Below, piece by piece: positions 40,657-54,045 of a stretch of DNA of 64,000 nt. Location: the NCBI GenBank assembly GCA_013398275.1, contig VZSE01005940.1, positions 520,930 to 584,929 on the forward strand, read 5' to 3'. Position numbers and translations under genes: made by a program. Position 1 is the stretch's first letter; each line of letters starts with the position of its first letter. A model generated the notes under the pieces. It saw only the letters and a program-made list of their open reading frames with translations, had not been told where the DNA came from and did not search any database. The stretch comes from Promerops cafer (taxonomy: Eukaryota; Chordata; Aves; Passeriformes; Nectariniidae).

Positions 40657-40672
40657 TTTTTTTTGGGGGGGG
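40657..40672. repeat. T8G8 homopolymer junction
   Basis: Eight T directly followed by eight G. The G8 run alone could contribute to intermolecular quadruplexes. It is also a likely site of sequencing or length variation. Confidence 0.7.
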
Positions 40673-41089
40673 TGTTATATTTTAGGAGTTGTATCCTACA
40701 GGTTTCCAAGTAACGACAGAATTGGTAGATAGTAGTTCCAAGGCACAAACCCAAATTGTTTTCAATGTTAAAGCAATTGCCTACTTTATTTTCCTGATAT
40801 TTCCTTTGGGGACTTTCATTCAGGTAATTTACAGTGCTGTCTCCTTTCAAGTTTTCCATAGCAATTGGCACAATGTGTGAAACTACGATAGGTTTAGAGG
40901 CCAGCATGTTCACCAAAAGTCAGATTCAATGTGAATAAAGCTGTATATTTGGGGTTTTTTGGGATGGCTATAGAGTGGCAAGAATTTTTTTGTATTTATG
41001 AATTTTCTTATGCACTGGAAAGCACCATCAATTCAAAGTAAGCTTAACAAGTATTAAGTAACACTTATCTTCTCTTCCTAAGAGACTGA

Positions 41090-41105
41090 TTTTTTTTTTT
41101 TTTTT
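41090..41105. repeat. Poly(T) run, 16 bases
   Basis: Uninterrupted run of 16 T with nothing recognisable next to it. Confidence 0.8.
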
Positions 41106-42343
41106 GAGCCGCCATTTAATTTGCAGGACTTGGTGGCTGTAGGAGATTTTTAACTGCCCAGAAATTTGTTGATGAGAGTTAAAACAGATCACATTTCCTT
41201 AAATGTGTCAGAGGATATTTCCTACAAAGAAAAAAGCATTTTAGGCATAGACTTTTGAAGATTTAATTGTGACTGGCAAGGAAAAAAAAAGTGTTAAAAA
41301 TGTCAAAGTGAAGGAATACTGAGAGTAGCTGTCAGCAGTGCAACTGGTGATCTCTGAGACAGGAAGGAGGAAAAATAGCAAAATAAAAACAATACATCTC
41401 AGTATGACAGACTCTCTTAAACTCCTAGAATTGGTCAGTGAAATCCTCCGAGAGGCTTCTCAGAGGCACTAAAGAAAACTGCAGTCTCTCCAATCAATTA
41501 TATTAGAGGTAAAAATGCATTTCCCATTACGAAGGGAAAAGTAGGGACCATGTGAAGTCTGTTGGTAAAGTTGAAGGTTTGTGTTGAGTGGTTGAAAAGC
41601 AGCCTGCAGCCAAAGAGGGGGTCTTGTTACCACACTGGATTCCTTGCCTTGAACTGCTCCTGGTGCTCTGCAGCAGACAGTGAGCAGACTTGGAGAACTG
41701 AACTTGGTGAGAGTTCCTGGGGTTTCTGTGGACTTTTTTACAGCAGCTCACTGTTAATTCAGAAATTATGTGCAATTCTGTCATGCCAAGTGTGTGGATA
41801 CCAGGCATTGCTTGTGGGTGTCAGACATTACAGGGAGTTCACACAAGGTCATCTTGCTATAAACGATGGAGAAGCCTGGCCTTAATATATGTCAGAAAAA
41901 AATCAACTAAATGAAGTAATTTGAAATGGTACAGAACTGCTCAGAAAACTGTAGGGAGAAGCTCTTAAGTGCATGGAAATGCCCTCGTGTTTCAGAACAT
42001 ATTGTTCTTTTTCATCAGTGATGGTATATATAGTTTTCAGTCAAAGCCAAGCTGAAAGAAACTTTCAGAGTAGAAAATAATGGGGGATATACTGAGAATT
42101 CAAAATTCAAAAGAAATACCTTGTTAAATCGTGAATATCAATGGACAAAGAAGTGAGGTTGGAAATTCTTCAATTGAAAGAAGTGCTTGTGCATGAGAAG
42201 GAACAACTAACTGAGTACTTGTTTTGCAAAAAAAAAGGTTGATTTTGCAAATAGTTAACTCATCAGTGATAAGACCTCTGAGCTAGATCCATAAGTTTTC
42301 TCGAGTAAATGTAAAATCAACTAACTTATCAGTTTCCAAGTAT

Positions 42344-42395
42344 CTGGCTACTGCTGTGAGGAGGGAGGAGGAAACCTGGTCACAGCAGTAGTTAG
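42344..42395. repeat. Inverted repeat / hairpin, 12-bp perfect stem
   Basis: CTACTGCTGTGA (42348-42359) is exactly reverse-complemented by TCACAGCAGTAG (42380-42391), with a 20-base purine-rich loop. If read as + strand RNA the stem extends outwards by two G-U and two Watson-Crick pairs, to 16 pairs. The stem is shorter than that of a typical microRNA precursor, and I recognise no known microRNA seed in it. By rough estimate, a 12-bp perfect inverted repeat with such a short loop is expected less than once in a window of this size. Confidence 0.45.
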
Positions 42396-44153
42396 TCTAC
42401 TGTTTCCTCAGGTTTGAGCAAGGAAAACTAGACTGCGTTTAAAAAAGATTAAAAGTAGGTGCAGTAGGGGAAAAATGTCAGAGTATTGCATAGTTAACTC
42501 ATCTGTTATCTTAAATACTCTGAAGAAGCCTAAGGAGTGTGAGCTCATAATGCATATGTATGTATTTTAAGCAAAGCGTGCCATTTCCATGGGATTGTCT
42601 TCAATGCAGTCCTGTTTCAATCAAAGCAAGCACAGCTGCGCCTGTTCCTGTTCTGATAGGAAGCGCTGGGAGTGCGAGTGGAGGAAATGCAGAGAGCGAA
42701 TTCTCATCCATCACTTTAACACACTGTACCACGGGCTGAGCTGTGATAAGGGATCCTTGTCACACTGCAATTTCCAGCTTCCTGAAATACCTCTTTGTAC
42801 TCTGCCTTTTAGGGGGGGTGATAGAGGGTGAGGGAAGCACAACATGGACATTTGTGGAAACTTGGATGAAATTGCTGTGAAGCTGCTTTTGATGTAGCTC
42901 TTTGGACTCCATTTGATGTTTTTAAATGACAGGACAGGCTTTGTTTAAAGCACAGCTTTTAAAAGTTTGCCCCTCTATTTAGTTTTTTCATTTGCTATTT
43001 GATTGGTGGAACCTTTTGCATTTTCAGTGACTCTGTATCATTTTTTACGCAGAAGAGCAGTTCTGGGCAATTCAGGCTCTATTACGCAAAATGCTGCTTG
43101 CTGTTTACTGTTAATAATAAGCCAAAAACTTTACTGTCCTTTTTTAGTAGGTGAGTATTTTATGCTGCAATCTGCCAAGTGAAATTAGAGAACAGTATCT
43201 CAAAAACACTTAATGTCTATGTATGCTGTGAATTTTTTTACTAGTATTTTTTATAAAAAGTAATTCAAGAATGGAACTGAATATTTGCACTCAGTTAGTG
43301 AGAGGGTTGAATTTGTGATTTGTGATAGTTGTCCTGTTACTGTTCTGATTTAGAGAGCGAAACAAAACTCACTTAACTTTTATTTTGTATTAAGGATGCT
43401 TTATTGAAATCTGTAATTCTTCATTTATAAGAAGGTTAGGATAAGCACAGTATTTTGCTCAGTTACTTCACTTGGAAAGCCTTTTTCAGTAAGTAAGCTT
43501 CAATACCTGAATCCAAAACATATTTTTAGAAAATGGTCTGAGAGACTGAGAATGCAGGTACCTTGAGGTAAGGGTAACATATGAACTCCTTGTGACATGT
43601 GTGTGTGGCCTGCTCTCCTCTTGAGAGCTCTTTTTTGGAGGGGTTCTACTGTGTAGCATTCCATTACTTCTGTGTGTGTGCATTTAATACACTTGACTGT
43701 TGCTCGTCCCAGAACTCTGAAAGTGTTTTATTTCCTGTGTCTGAACTCTGTCCTCCATTTATTGCACCATGGCACAAGATGCTGAGATGCAGCTGGCTCT
43801 GCACACACGGTCCTGGGTGTGTGGTCTTCAAGTCCTTCAGCAGAACATACTGGATGAGGTGGCTTTAATTAATTTTCCACACCTTCACATTTGCTGCTAA
43901 AAAATCATCCAACAATACCCCATATTTCCCTAGATTCTCTTAAATGTTTGTCTTGGGATAGGAGGGAGGCTGATTTTCCCAAGTGTGGGCCTAGGGTATA
44001 CATGTTTCTCATTTATCAGTTCTTCAGTTTCTTTAGCTTCTGTATCTTCCTAGCTTCCAGCTAATATTCTGGATTGGAAGTTATGTTTTATTTGACTGCA
44101 AAACACTGTGCTCTAAGTGCCTTCAGTTCTTCACCCAAGTGTGATTATGTGAA

Positions 44154-44190
44154 TGTGTATATATGTATATGTGTGTATATATATATATAT
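44154..44190. repeat. TA/TG microsatellite
   Basis: Alternating purine-pyrimidine tract mixing TG and TA units, ending in an uninterrupted TA run of about 14 bases. It is a good candidate for length polymorphism. Confidence 0.8.
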
Positions 44191-44449
44191 GATTTTCTGG
44201 CCTTGCTTATACTGCATAATATTCTAAAATAGTCTTAATCCTTCTCTCACATCACTGATCATGTTCTTTTGTTAACTATGTGGAACATATTGCCACTAAG
44301 CATTGTTGATAATTACGCTCCTAAAGCTCATTTCTGTAGGAGAGCCATATGGTATCCATAATGATACATAACACTGATGTGGTCTTCAGTTACCCATAAG
44401 TGAATAACTGTTTGAGATGAAACTGATGTTTTATTCATTCCTTTCAGGG

Positions 44450-44463
44450 AAAAAAAAAAAAAA
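44450..44463. repeat. Poly(A) run, 14 bases
   Basis: Run of 14 A followed by GAAGAAA, and by a second A-rich run within 50 bases. Simple sequence. Confidence 0.7.
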
Positions 44464-47250
44464 GAAGAAAATTGCATATTTCAAGAAGTGAAACATGGGG
44501 AAAAAAAAATCTCATTTTCTTGAAAGAGAATCTAACATTTGCACCATGTAGTGACTGGGAGGTACTTAGGGTTCAGTAAAGATGAACTGAAAGTAATCTA
44601 CAGCAAAGAAGTAAAAATCTCCTTTAAACCTCTGCTAAAACTGTCTGGAAGTAAGGCTACTTGGCAAGAAGCTATCAGGACTAGGAGATGGATAAACTCC
44701 TTGTGATGAGGAAAAAGGTAGGGCATGAACTCCTCTTGCCTGTTTCCTCCAGGTGCTGAGGCAAGGAGCATGCACTGATTGAACCTGGCACTCATAGAGG
44801 GGTTGTCACTGACAGATTTTCTTGTGCCTTTGGAGCTAAGAGGGAGTCCTGCTTGTTCCACAAGCTGGGAAGGCTGCAGATGTGCAGTCCCTGGTCACAA
44901 CCACCCAGCTTCAGTGTGAACACAATCAGTATAAACTGGGATTGACATGCTTCCATATGGTAAATGTTACACAAACAGCAAGAAAAATACCCCACAACAA
45001 GAAAAAAAGCCCTGACTGGTCTTTAACCTTCTTACTTATTGGGACAGGAACTTGTGGCTATTGCCTGGCTACTATTGCTAATGGCAGCACCCACATGAAA
45101 GAGATATTGGTATGAATTTCCCAGTTCACTAGCATTTCACTGTATCTGTCTATCCTAATGTGATGTATTCCAGATGAACTGAGCAGAAAAGTCATTAATT
45201 ACTGTGAAAAAGGAGGGAGTTGAGTTAAAAGCCCTATTTGTCAAGTAAATGAAAATTGTCTTTATTCTGATCGCTTGCTTTTGGTGAAACATGGACAATT
45301 TCAGAATCCCTTTTTCAAAGAAAAGAAAAAAGGTTCACTGTTCACAATTAGGGCTCTTTGGGAAGCACTAATTATTATCTTTTGCAGTATAGAAAAAAGT
45401 AATGAGCACTTCCATATTGTCACCACTAACCTTGATTAGTCCTTCAGATAAAATTCCAAGAAATGCCTTTTACGTCGGTTTCATACAATATTCATTATAC
45501 TTCCAATTGGCAGATCTTAATAATTTAGAGCTGATCAGTATCTTTAATATTTTCTTTATTCAAATATTACTGCCAAAACTGTCTTTGGCTCAGAGATGTC
45601 CAGTATAGACATCTTTACTTTCCAAGGGATAGAGTGTTCTCCTCTTCCTGTGTGTATTTGCTTGCCACAAAAGAAGCATTCCAAGGAAGAAGTTTCCTAA
45701 ATCCAAGTTTTGAAATATGTGCCTTAATATGGGACTTGCCCGTCTCGTCTGGAATGCTCATCTGCACAGACATTCAGAAAATTTCCTAGCAAGATTCCTG
45801 TTATCTGGAACTTAAGGGACCAAGTTTTCTTTGCTTCTGCTGTAAGTGAACTTGCAGACCTAATTTAAGCTTTCTTGATTTTTTAAAGTATTTCTTTCAG
45901 TATTTGGTGAAAATCTTCCCAGCAGAAAAGCCTAATACCAATTTGAAAGTACCGTGTATGTAGCACATCCCCAGCAATCAGGGCACGATAATCAGAACAG
46001 AAATTACCTTTTTTTTTAAACAAGATAACTCCAATTTGGTGAGGTTTGCAACTGCTAAGAAAAATGTGGGCAATTTTGACATCCTTTCAGCAAGAAAATG
46101 GAATTTTTCTGAGATTTAGTGTTTGCTAGATCTTGTTATGGCAGTGATTTTTGGCATATGTGTACATGCACAGTTTTCATTATTACAATAGAAACAAACT
46201 GCTGTTGATGCAAGATTCCAAAAATCTGCATAAAAACATCCAATGAAAGAAGAGAGAAAGACGAATAAAGAACCTGGATGCCCTTACTGCATGCAAGAAA
46301 ATCTTGCTTAAGTAAAATCAGCTAAACTAATGAATTCTGAACTTTGTTTAATTCAAGCAGCATAACAGTAGTGCCAAGATTTCAGTCACACCTGGTCTGA
46401 AAGTTGATAATGCTGTTAAGACACTTCAGTTAACTACAAAAGTAATTAAGCACTCTTTACCCAACTTTATTCAAAGTGTTACAGGTTTTATGTGGCTTTG
46501 ACTTGTTTCATGAACTTCAGTTTTCAAGTAATTTTCCACTGACTGCTTCTTCTATCCTTATATGACTTGGTGGTTTTACATCCTCTTGTATTTGCTTTAG
46601 CAAGCACACTCATTTAGAGTCTGGAAATGGAGTGTACATTGCCTCATCTTTTCTCTTCACTGTTATTAGACCTTACTTGAGAGAATAGAACCATTAAACT
46701 ATTTCTAGGGCATAATTTCTGTTTAAAGAAATGGAATAGAGGGAGATGGAAAGCTGGGCAGAACCTGAAATCGGGGAGTTAAATGCTTCAGATGTTATAT
46801 TTTCAGCTTCTAAGGTGCCAGCAAAAATCCTGAGCTTCAGTACTGCTTTTAGGCTGATACAGGCAGTGATCCCATCAGCGTTCTGTGAGATAAAATGGTG
46901 ACATTGCTTCTTGTAAAGGAGTGGGCTTGCCTTTGTTGTATCCCTGTAATTTCAAGGAAAAGTAAAAAAAACAGTGAAGTGACACTAGATTCTGAGTTAC
47001 CTTCTGGCTGTAATGCGCTTTTATTTAAATCTAGTGTGTAAGCCTATCTAAGTAGATATGTTTGTGCTAGTGTACCCTCTATAAAATGAATAACCTGCAA
47101 CTTGAACCAACAGTTTCTGAGAGGCTGGTTTGATATGTGTTATCTGGAAACAGCCTGATACAGAAAATAACAAGAGATGGCCAAGCTGAGTGTTTATACA
47201 ATGTTGTTTTGGGAAAAAAATGTTCAGAAAATCCATATGGTGTCAGTGAC

Positions 47251-47274
47251 TTTTTTTTTTGTTTTGTTTTGTTC
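47251..47274. repeat. T-rich tract with TTTTG units
   Basis: T10 followed by three TTTTG-type units. Simple sequence; no recognisable retroposon body. Confidence 0.65.
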
Positions 47275-50200
47275 TTCTATGTTTTGGGGAGTATCTGGTA
47301 GGTAAATATTCTTCCTACCCCCTGTATTTTCCTTCAGTAGATAAGCTTCATAACCAGTAATAAACTTTTTTGTTAGAAAAATAATTATGTCTCTTCAATC
47401 ATACATACATTAACTAATGCAGAAGATGAAATGTATGTAATATTTCTGAAGGGAAGAAATAGCAGTTCAACATCCCTGCTGAGCTCACATATTTACAGAA
47501 TATATTGTCCGTGAGATTCCTGTAATGTAATGCCCATGGTTCAGTTACCAGTTCTCTGAAAACCACTTCTCATTTCTGATTTATCCAAACTTTGGAATTA
47601 ATGATTGAAGCTAATTACACTTCAGAATTCAAACCTCATAAATGAGGGGAAGGAAAAAGATGTCACCCACAGACGTGACCCATGTTTAAGATTTTATCTG
47701 AGGACTAATCAGTCTTGATTTGCACGGAGTATTTTGCTTTTTAAAAGGCAGAGCAGTATAGGAAACCTTGAGGTGGAACTTTGAGTATCCCACAGCTTAG
47801 CAGTAACTCCTGTGTTAGGCTTGTCTTAGGGATTCTTCTTTTTTTCCCCCCTGTCCTCCCTTCATGGAGTTCACTCTTGCTGTTGGGAGTAGATTTCAAA
47901 TTTAAATGTAGAATTCTCTTTGAAATTGTCTTGTTCTGAATTCTTCTTAGGGATTTGGACTTCTGAGTTGATTCCTTTTTGTGGCAAAAAAAGACCTGAA
48001 AGGCACAATATGGTTTTCCAGTCTGTTTTAAACACTGTTTTATGAGAAATTGAGGCTTTCAGCACTTCTTAAGGAATAGGGCACACCTGAAACCTGAACT
48101 TATGAGACTGTAAAGATAAAGCTATTGATATTTTTTGGACTTTCAAACAAAATGCAGGTAAAAGATTCTCAATTGAAGGAGATTGTATCTGTGCTTTTGA
48201 AGTTCCTTTCATTTCCTGTGTAAATGAGTACAAAATACCTCTTGAGCACAGGCATGTGGAGCAGAAATAAAATGATCAAAACGATCTCCAGCTCTCAGAT
48301 GGCTAATTCTTCTTTCTCTGCATGAAAATCTGTTATAAATTCAAATTTCTGAAGAATCTGTAGACTTGTAATCTCCAGAAGCTATCCATGTATGTTACAT
48401 ATTTGGTTTGTGCCTTGATACCTAATTTGCTTTTCTGGAAAATGAAGGGTAAAGGAAGCACTCGTGTGTCTTATACACAAAATAGGCTGTTCAGGAATAA
48501 GATAAGATGTAGTTGAGCCAGTCAAGAGAAATAATAGCCAGTCTAAGTTTGATTTCTAATTCAGTTCTACTCATAGAATTAATTTGTAAGTGATTATATC
48601 AAGGAAGTGAAAGAATGACACTTAGAGAGTTAATCAGAAATTCTCCTTTCAAGTGTTATTAGCAAATAAAGATTTCAGACATGGTGCTCAGGTGTCTGGT
48701 TGCACAGCTTTGAAGATGAGGAATATGGAAAGGTACTCGTGCTTTTGCACTTCAGAGCCAGGGGATTGCCTACCAAGGGAGGATACAAACAGTAGCACTA
48801 ACTTTAAATATGTTTTTAACTTTGCAGTAGTATAAAAGTTAGTTTGAAAATTGAATTTCAGGCATCATGTATTTGTGGAAAATCTGAGTATAGAAGAGCG
48901 CAGGAATTGCTTAAACTGTTTTTTCAGCCACTCTGGGACTTGTCTGGATATTTGGGTTGACTCAAATTTCTTTTGTGGTGCCATAAGAATCTGAAAGGAA
49001 CAGTTGCTTTTTAAACCTGTGGTTTACTTTTGTTTGGACTCTTGAGCATAAAACTCCTTAAAGGCACTCAGAACACCTCCAGATGTGTTTCTACAGTCTT
49101 CACATCAGTCTTTCTTACAAAATAGAGTGAGTTTTAAATCTTTAATTAAATTCTGGAATCAAAAATGTTGTCTAAACCAGCTCTCCTCCTGTGCAGCCTT
49201 AGGAGACTGTTTATTATGTACTTAATAAAAAGTTAATTATTGGATATGCTAGTCTGTAATTGTGACCTTAATCATGAGTTCTTATCATTCCCAAAGTCAG
49301 TCTTAAATTATATTAAAAACATTATATGCACACATGATTAGAAGGTAGAAAGGATTTAAAATCTGACTTTTTAGGTATTTTATCTTGTAAGAAAGCTAAT
49401 CTCTTATGAATAGGAGCCAGACATCTATAGAATATCCAGAGAATTCCACTGATCTTGAAATGAAACGGTTGTGATTTGCTGTAAGGTATAAAATTTGTGA
49501 CCACAAAGAAAGGTTCTCCCAGTCACTTGACTGTTTGGGGAAAAATAGGTTCCCATCATGTGAAAAAGCAGTGAAACTTTGGGGGTAGCTGGAAAGGCAG
49601 CACAGATTCCCTGTTTCAGAAATGGGTGGGCTGTCAGTGCCCCCTGGGACTGTTGGACCCCAAAGAGTTCTGCCATATCCAGACCTGTTCTCTCCACTTA
49701 TGCACGTTGGTCTGAAAGCAGTGGTGGCCATGAAGCACTCAGCTGCTTTTTCAGACTAATAAAAGCATCTGTGTTTGAATGTATGCAATGTAAAATACAT
49801 ACACATGGAAATACAGTATGCTCTCTGTGAAGTATTAGTGTTATCAGATTTATTTCTTCAGTACCTCTTTTCTTTTTTCCTGTGTTTATTTTGGTATTGA
49901 TTTTTGCTTTTATTTCAATCTTTGTATCTTAGAACCGACTTCAGTAATTCTGTTTAGATGATGCACTTCTGGTAGAATTCTTGGAATCAGACTTACCAAA
50001 TTGCTTTTTTAATGATGGTTTTCCTCTGGGGTGTTAGCTGGTAAGTTTGTGCAATATGTTTTAGAAACGATATTGCTTTCTCTGGAAAATGGTTTATTCA
50101 TACAGCAATAACCCAAACACATTTTATTGTCAGAAATTGCATAAAATTCAGTTGTGGTGCCTCCGCAGATTTTCTTCTATAAAAAAGAATGAAAATATCT

Positions 50201-51685
50201 TGCCATGAAAGATCATGACTCACTGGCATTGGTAATTACAAAGCTCTTTTAAGTTTAAATATTAAAACTGTGCTCTACTACCTAAAAATGACAATAGTTT
50301 TCACTTTATCTCACAGCCACAAAGAGAGTTTAGGTGGTTTAGGAAGAAGGTGATGAAGGAATTCTGTCAAATTTGTAGATGTTGAGAAAATTCTTCCTCT
50401 GTTTGTACTGGCACTTAAAAGTGTGTGTTTATATCAGATACCAGGCAGTTGTTCCATTGAGAATATGAACAGGATTAAAGATCCAAAAACTTAGTTATTA
50501 TTAGTGCTTGCCAGTTTATAGTACTGCCATATATAATATTGTAAGATGATATGATAAGCAATACCAATTTTTGTGCTTCAGAATTTTTACACATCTATTT
50601 GGAAAGGTCATTGGAAAAATCTGATTAGTTTGATTCACTGCCATTTCAACAAATACAGAGCTCATGTTATTAGAGTATTTATTATTTAGTTTCCTTTTCT
50701 TCAGTGCTCTCTCTACAATGACAGAATCTAACTTAACCTGTTACCTTACAGCAACTCTTCTATTTTCAAAAATGCCCATTTTAATTTGAAAATGCCACTG
50801 GTAAATGAAATAGTGTCTTATTATATTACCTGAATGTTTTATACTCACAGTGATGTTCCAGTAATATTAATAATAATCTCAAACTATTCCTATGACTTTC
50901 TTATTTTGGTGTATTTGCTGGAATGCAAAATCAGTGGGAGATTGCTGTCCTTGATGTGTGTGTAAAGACTTGCTAAGAGATTCTTACTGGGAGCCTTTAA
51001 TCTTTGATTTTTTTGGCTTTCTCACTGGCCTGTGGATTAGGGGTTGTAGGGAGCAGCAGCAGCAGGAAAGCTGCAGCAACCACAGCTCCAAGCAATGTGT
51101 GGGAGCAGGGAACCCACACCTCTGTGAGGGTGGGGGAATGCCCCATAACTGCTTATAACTTGAGGGGGCTGCAGCTTTTGGGGATTAGTTCTTGAAGGGT
51201 GCTTAGAGAATTAGTAGGTGTGTGTTAATACCTTGTAAAGTTGAGGTTTATGTGTGTTATTGCTAATATTGATTCTGGACATTTCCTGCCTGTGCTGCTG
51301 ATTGTGTTGCTAATAAATCAAACTGCTTTGATAGTCAATTGATTGGTAGCTTTTGAATTGAGTAGCTTTCCTCCAGACAAGGTACTTAATATTGATTAGC
51401 ACATTCAAAAATTTTAAGAGTAATCCAGCAGCAGTTTAAATGCAGTTAAACCATTTTGCTGATTCTTCTCTACCATTATTCCTTGTGGCCAGTCCTAATT
51501 GGTTTTACATCACAGCTAAAAAACACCCTAACCCCAAATTCATTAGTGACCCCCATGGAATGCAAGGTAAATTTCAGATCTTCATTATAAGCATTCAGTG
51601 AAATAGTCATTGCCCATAAATCAGATAAGCGTTATTGCATTTTATTTGTACTTGTGTCATGAGCACTGTCATGAGCAATTATGTT

Positions 51686-51735
51686 AAAAAAACCCCAAAA
51701 CCCTGACATACACACACCCACACACCCTCCTCCCC
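51686..51735. repeat. A/C-rich low-complexity tract with CA repeats
   Basis: A7, then CCCCAAAA-type units, then CACACACCCACACACCC. A second A/C-rich tract lies at about 51776-51802. No coding content. Confidence 0.6.
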
Positions 51736-54032
51736 TGCAGCATTACTGAAAATATTTTCTAGGTAGCAAACTTTGCAAAAAAAACCAACCAAAAACCCAC
51801 CCAGCTGCTTGCCTTGGGCAGCTGCTTCTCATTCTGTCAGTAATTGCCTGCATTCTAGGTGCTTCTCTCAGGACTGCAGTGAAATTGCATGCAGAAGGCC
51901 TGACTAAGTGGTCACAAGGGTCTATTCTGCCTTTAAAATCTAAGAAACTACTGACTCCTGAAGGTTGCTAAACCCATTCAGTTTCTACTGAATGAACTGG
52001 AATTGAATGTACTGAGTTCTTTGCAAGGAAGCACTTTTTATAAAGAAGCCTTCAAAGATTTAATAAGCTATAAAAGGTGAGATTGAATCTGCTCTGATTA
52101 GCACCTGTAAATGAGCTTGAACTGACTACAGTGATCAGATGCTGACAGCCCCCTTCTGCATAAAAGTAAAGATAATTACCCAAGAAGTAATTTCCTGGAT
52201 GGGTTTAGCCTTTCAGAGTGTGGTTTTTCTGTATGTATTGCTGGCTGGAAGTTCCTGTCATGCTGAAACTCAGCATTTGGCATTGTCTCTTAATTTTGTA
52301 CCTACAGAAGGCAGCAGGAAAACTTCCAATAACTGCAGTGAGTTTTGGGTTGGGATCTGATCAAGTATTCTGTGGTATTTTTTTATCACTAGTGGCAAGT
52401 ACGTGATTTGGTTTTCAAGTCTGTGTGAAGGGTGGTGGATGGGGAGAAGAGAGCAGAGAGTTTTAAGTTTTTTAATCTGTTTAGAAAGTTTCAGGTTCAG
52501 GGTGTCTTGGAGCTGCTGAGATGTTTACAGCTCATGAACTCATTTACAATCAGTTTCCCATGACTTTGTCAGCCATACCATAACACCCTGTAGCTTGTGG
52601 TTGTTTTCCAGTTGACAAACTGGTGCTGGAAAGTGAGTTGTGTAATTCTGAGTCTGTAATAGAACATAAAAGTATTTGTAAGGAACTAGGGAAGAAAAGA
52701 AGCCTTATAATGGTTCTCTCCACTATAAGCCTCAAACTGGAGCAGGTCAGCTTCCTAGAAATGTTTCTCACCAGGGTTTCCTAGCCAGCTAACCCTTTGG
52801 CAGTCTCCAGATAGAAAGCAGGTCAGTTGTGTCCACTCTGTGCTCTCTTAGAAGTCCAAAATCCTTTCTAAATCACAAACCCCAATAGCATTGTGGCAAC
52901 ACAATTGCATGGAAAATTATATCCCCATAGCCATGATAGGTGTGATGTTAAGCACAGACTCTCCAGAGAGTGGCACCATAGGTCTTGAATGCTGATACAT
53001 TGTCAGAAGGTCTTCAGCAAAGAGCCCTGTGGCTAGAGCAAGCTGAAAAATGGTTCCTGTCTATTTAAAACAAAAAGCGTGCAATTTTTTTCTTTCAGAC
53101 TATAATGTTATTTGGGTTTTTCTTTTGGAGATTTTTTGGTGAGAGGAGTGCTTTAAGGGCAAGGGCCTGAGTAAAGTGAAGAGTTTCAGGCATATCTCCA
53201 TATATCAGAAGCTGTGGCTTCTAATAATTTCCAATATATCTGCACAAATAAAGTAAGAAACTCTTGCCTTGAGGTTGCTTGAATTAGATTTATTATTAGT
53301 TTTGATGGTCGATAAAAGCTGTTTGGAGCTGAGCTATTTTTAGAGAATGTCTGTAAACAACTAATAAACTTTACTCTTAGGATTGTGTTGGGCTAACAAA
53401 GCCTTAGAACTGGTAAAATAATATATTCATTGAGAGCGGACCTTTCTGTACTTGGATCTTTACATCAGTCTTCTCTGAAATATATATTTTTTAAACTTTT
53501 AAGAACTAAAAAATACTTTTTCTTTCAGGAATGTCTCCCGCTGGGGTTTTTTTGCTGTTTGACTGGTTCTTCTAACTACATGATGTCACAATTCAAAATT
53601 ATTTGTATACATTTAAAGAATTTGGAATTTATTTCCTGATTATATGGAGACAATTTTCAAAAGCAAGTTTTATGTGATATTTGTTTTCCCTAATAATTGT
53701 GCAAAGTTATTGCTTCTTATTGAGTAAACTCTGTTACTAGAATAGCTTTGAAAAGTGTGCCAGAAAAAAACTGCAATCTTGTCAAACTACATTCTGTTTA
53801 GAATTTAAATGAATCCAAATTTGAGAGTCATCTATTTTAAATTGTCTTTCATTGGGGCAGAACAAACAACTGAGTTTTGAATGTGACACAGCTGCAGAAA
53901 CTCTCAAACCACAAAAAAAGCCCCAGACAAAAAGCTCTGTAGTGGTACATTTGTAACTTTGGATGGTTATCTGAGCCACCCTCAAATAAAGGGAAATAAG
54001 GTTTTATTTACATAAAACAAAGAATAATAATT

Positions 54033-54045
54033 AAAAAAAAAAAAA
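54033..54045. repeat. Poly(A) run, 13 bases
   Basis: Uninterrupted run of 13 A in AT-rich DNA. Confidence 0.7.

Larger units (their letters stand above)
27902..42343. other. AT-rich non-coding stretch, no gene recognised
   Basis: No exon, RNA gene or mobile element that I can support. Noted content: a T/G-rich tract at 29638-29688, a more GC-balanced patch at 30320-30900 with overlapping open frames on the minus strand, a stretch at 31209-31418 open on both strands next to a strong acceptor-like sequence, and homopolymers at 33503, 40657 and 41090. Stop codons are dense in all frames through most of 36.5-40 kb. Confidence 0.55.

Noticed and set aside
41527..41885. Overlapping frames of about 93 and 107 codons on opposite strands
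   Set aside because: Open on both strands at once, with no domain; more likely a locally GC-balanced patch than a gene.
42589..42831. Cys-rich frame resembling a small secreted peptide
   Set aside because: No signal peptide, no regular cysteine spacing that I recognise, and no splice or promoter context. Length is within chance.
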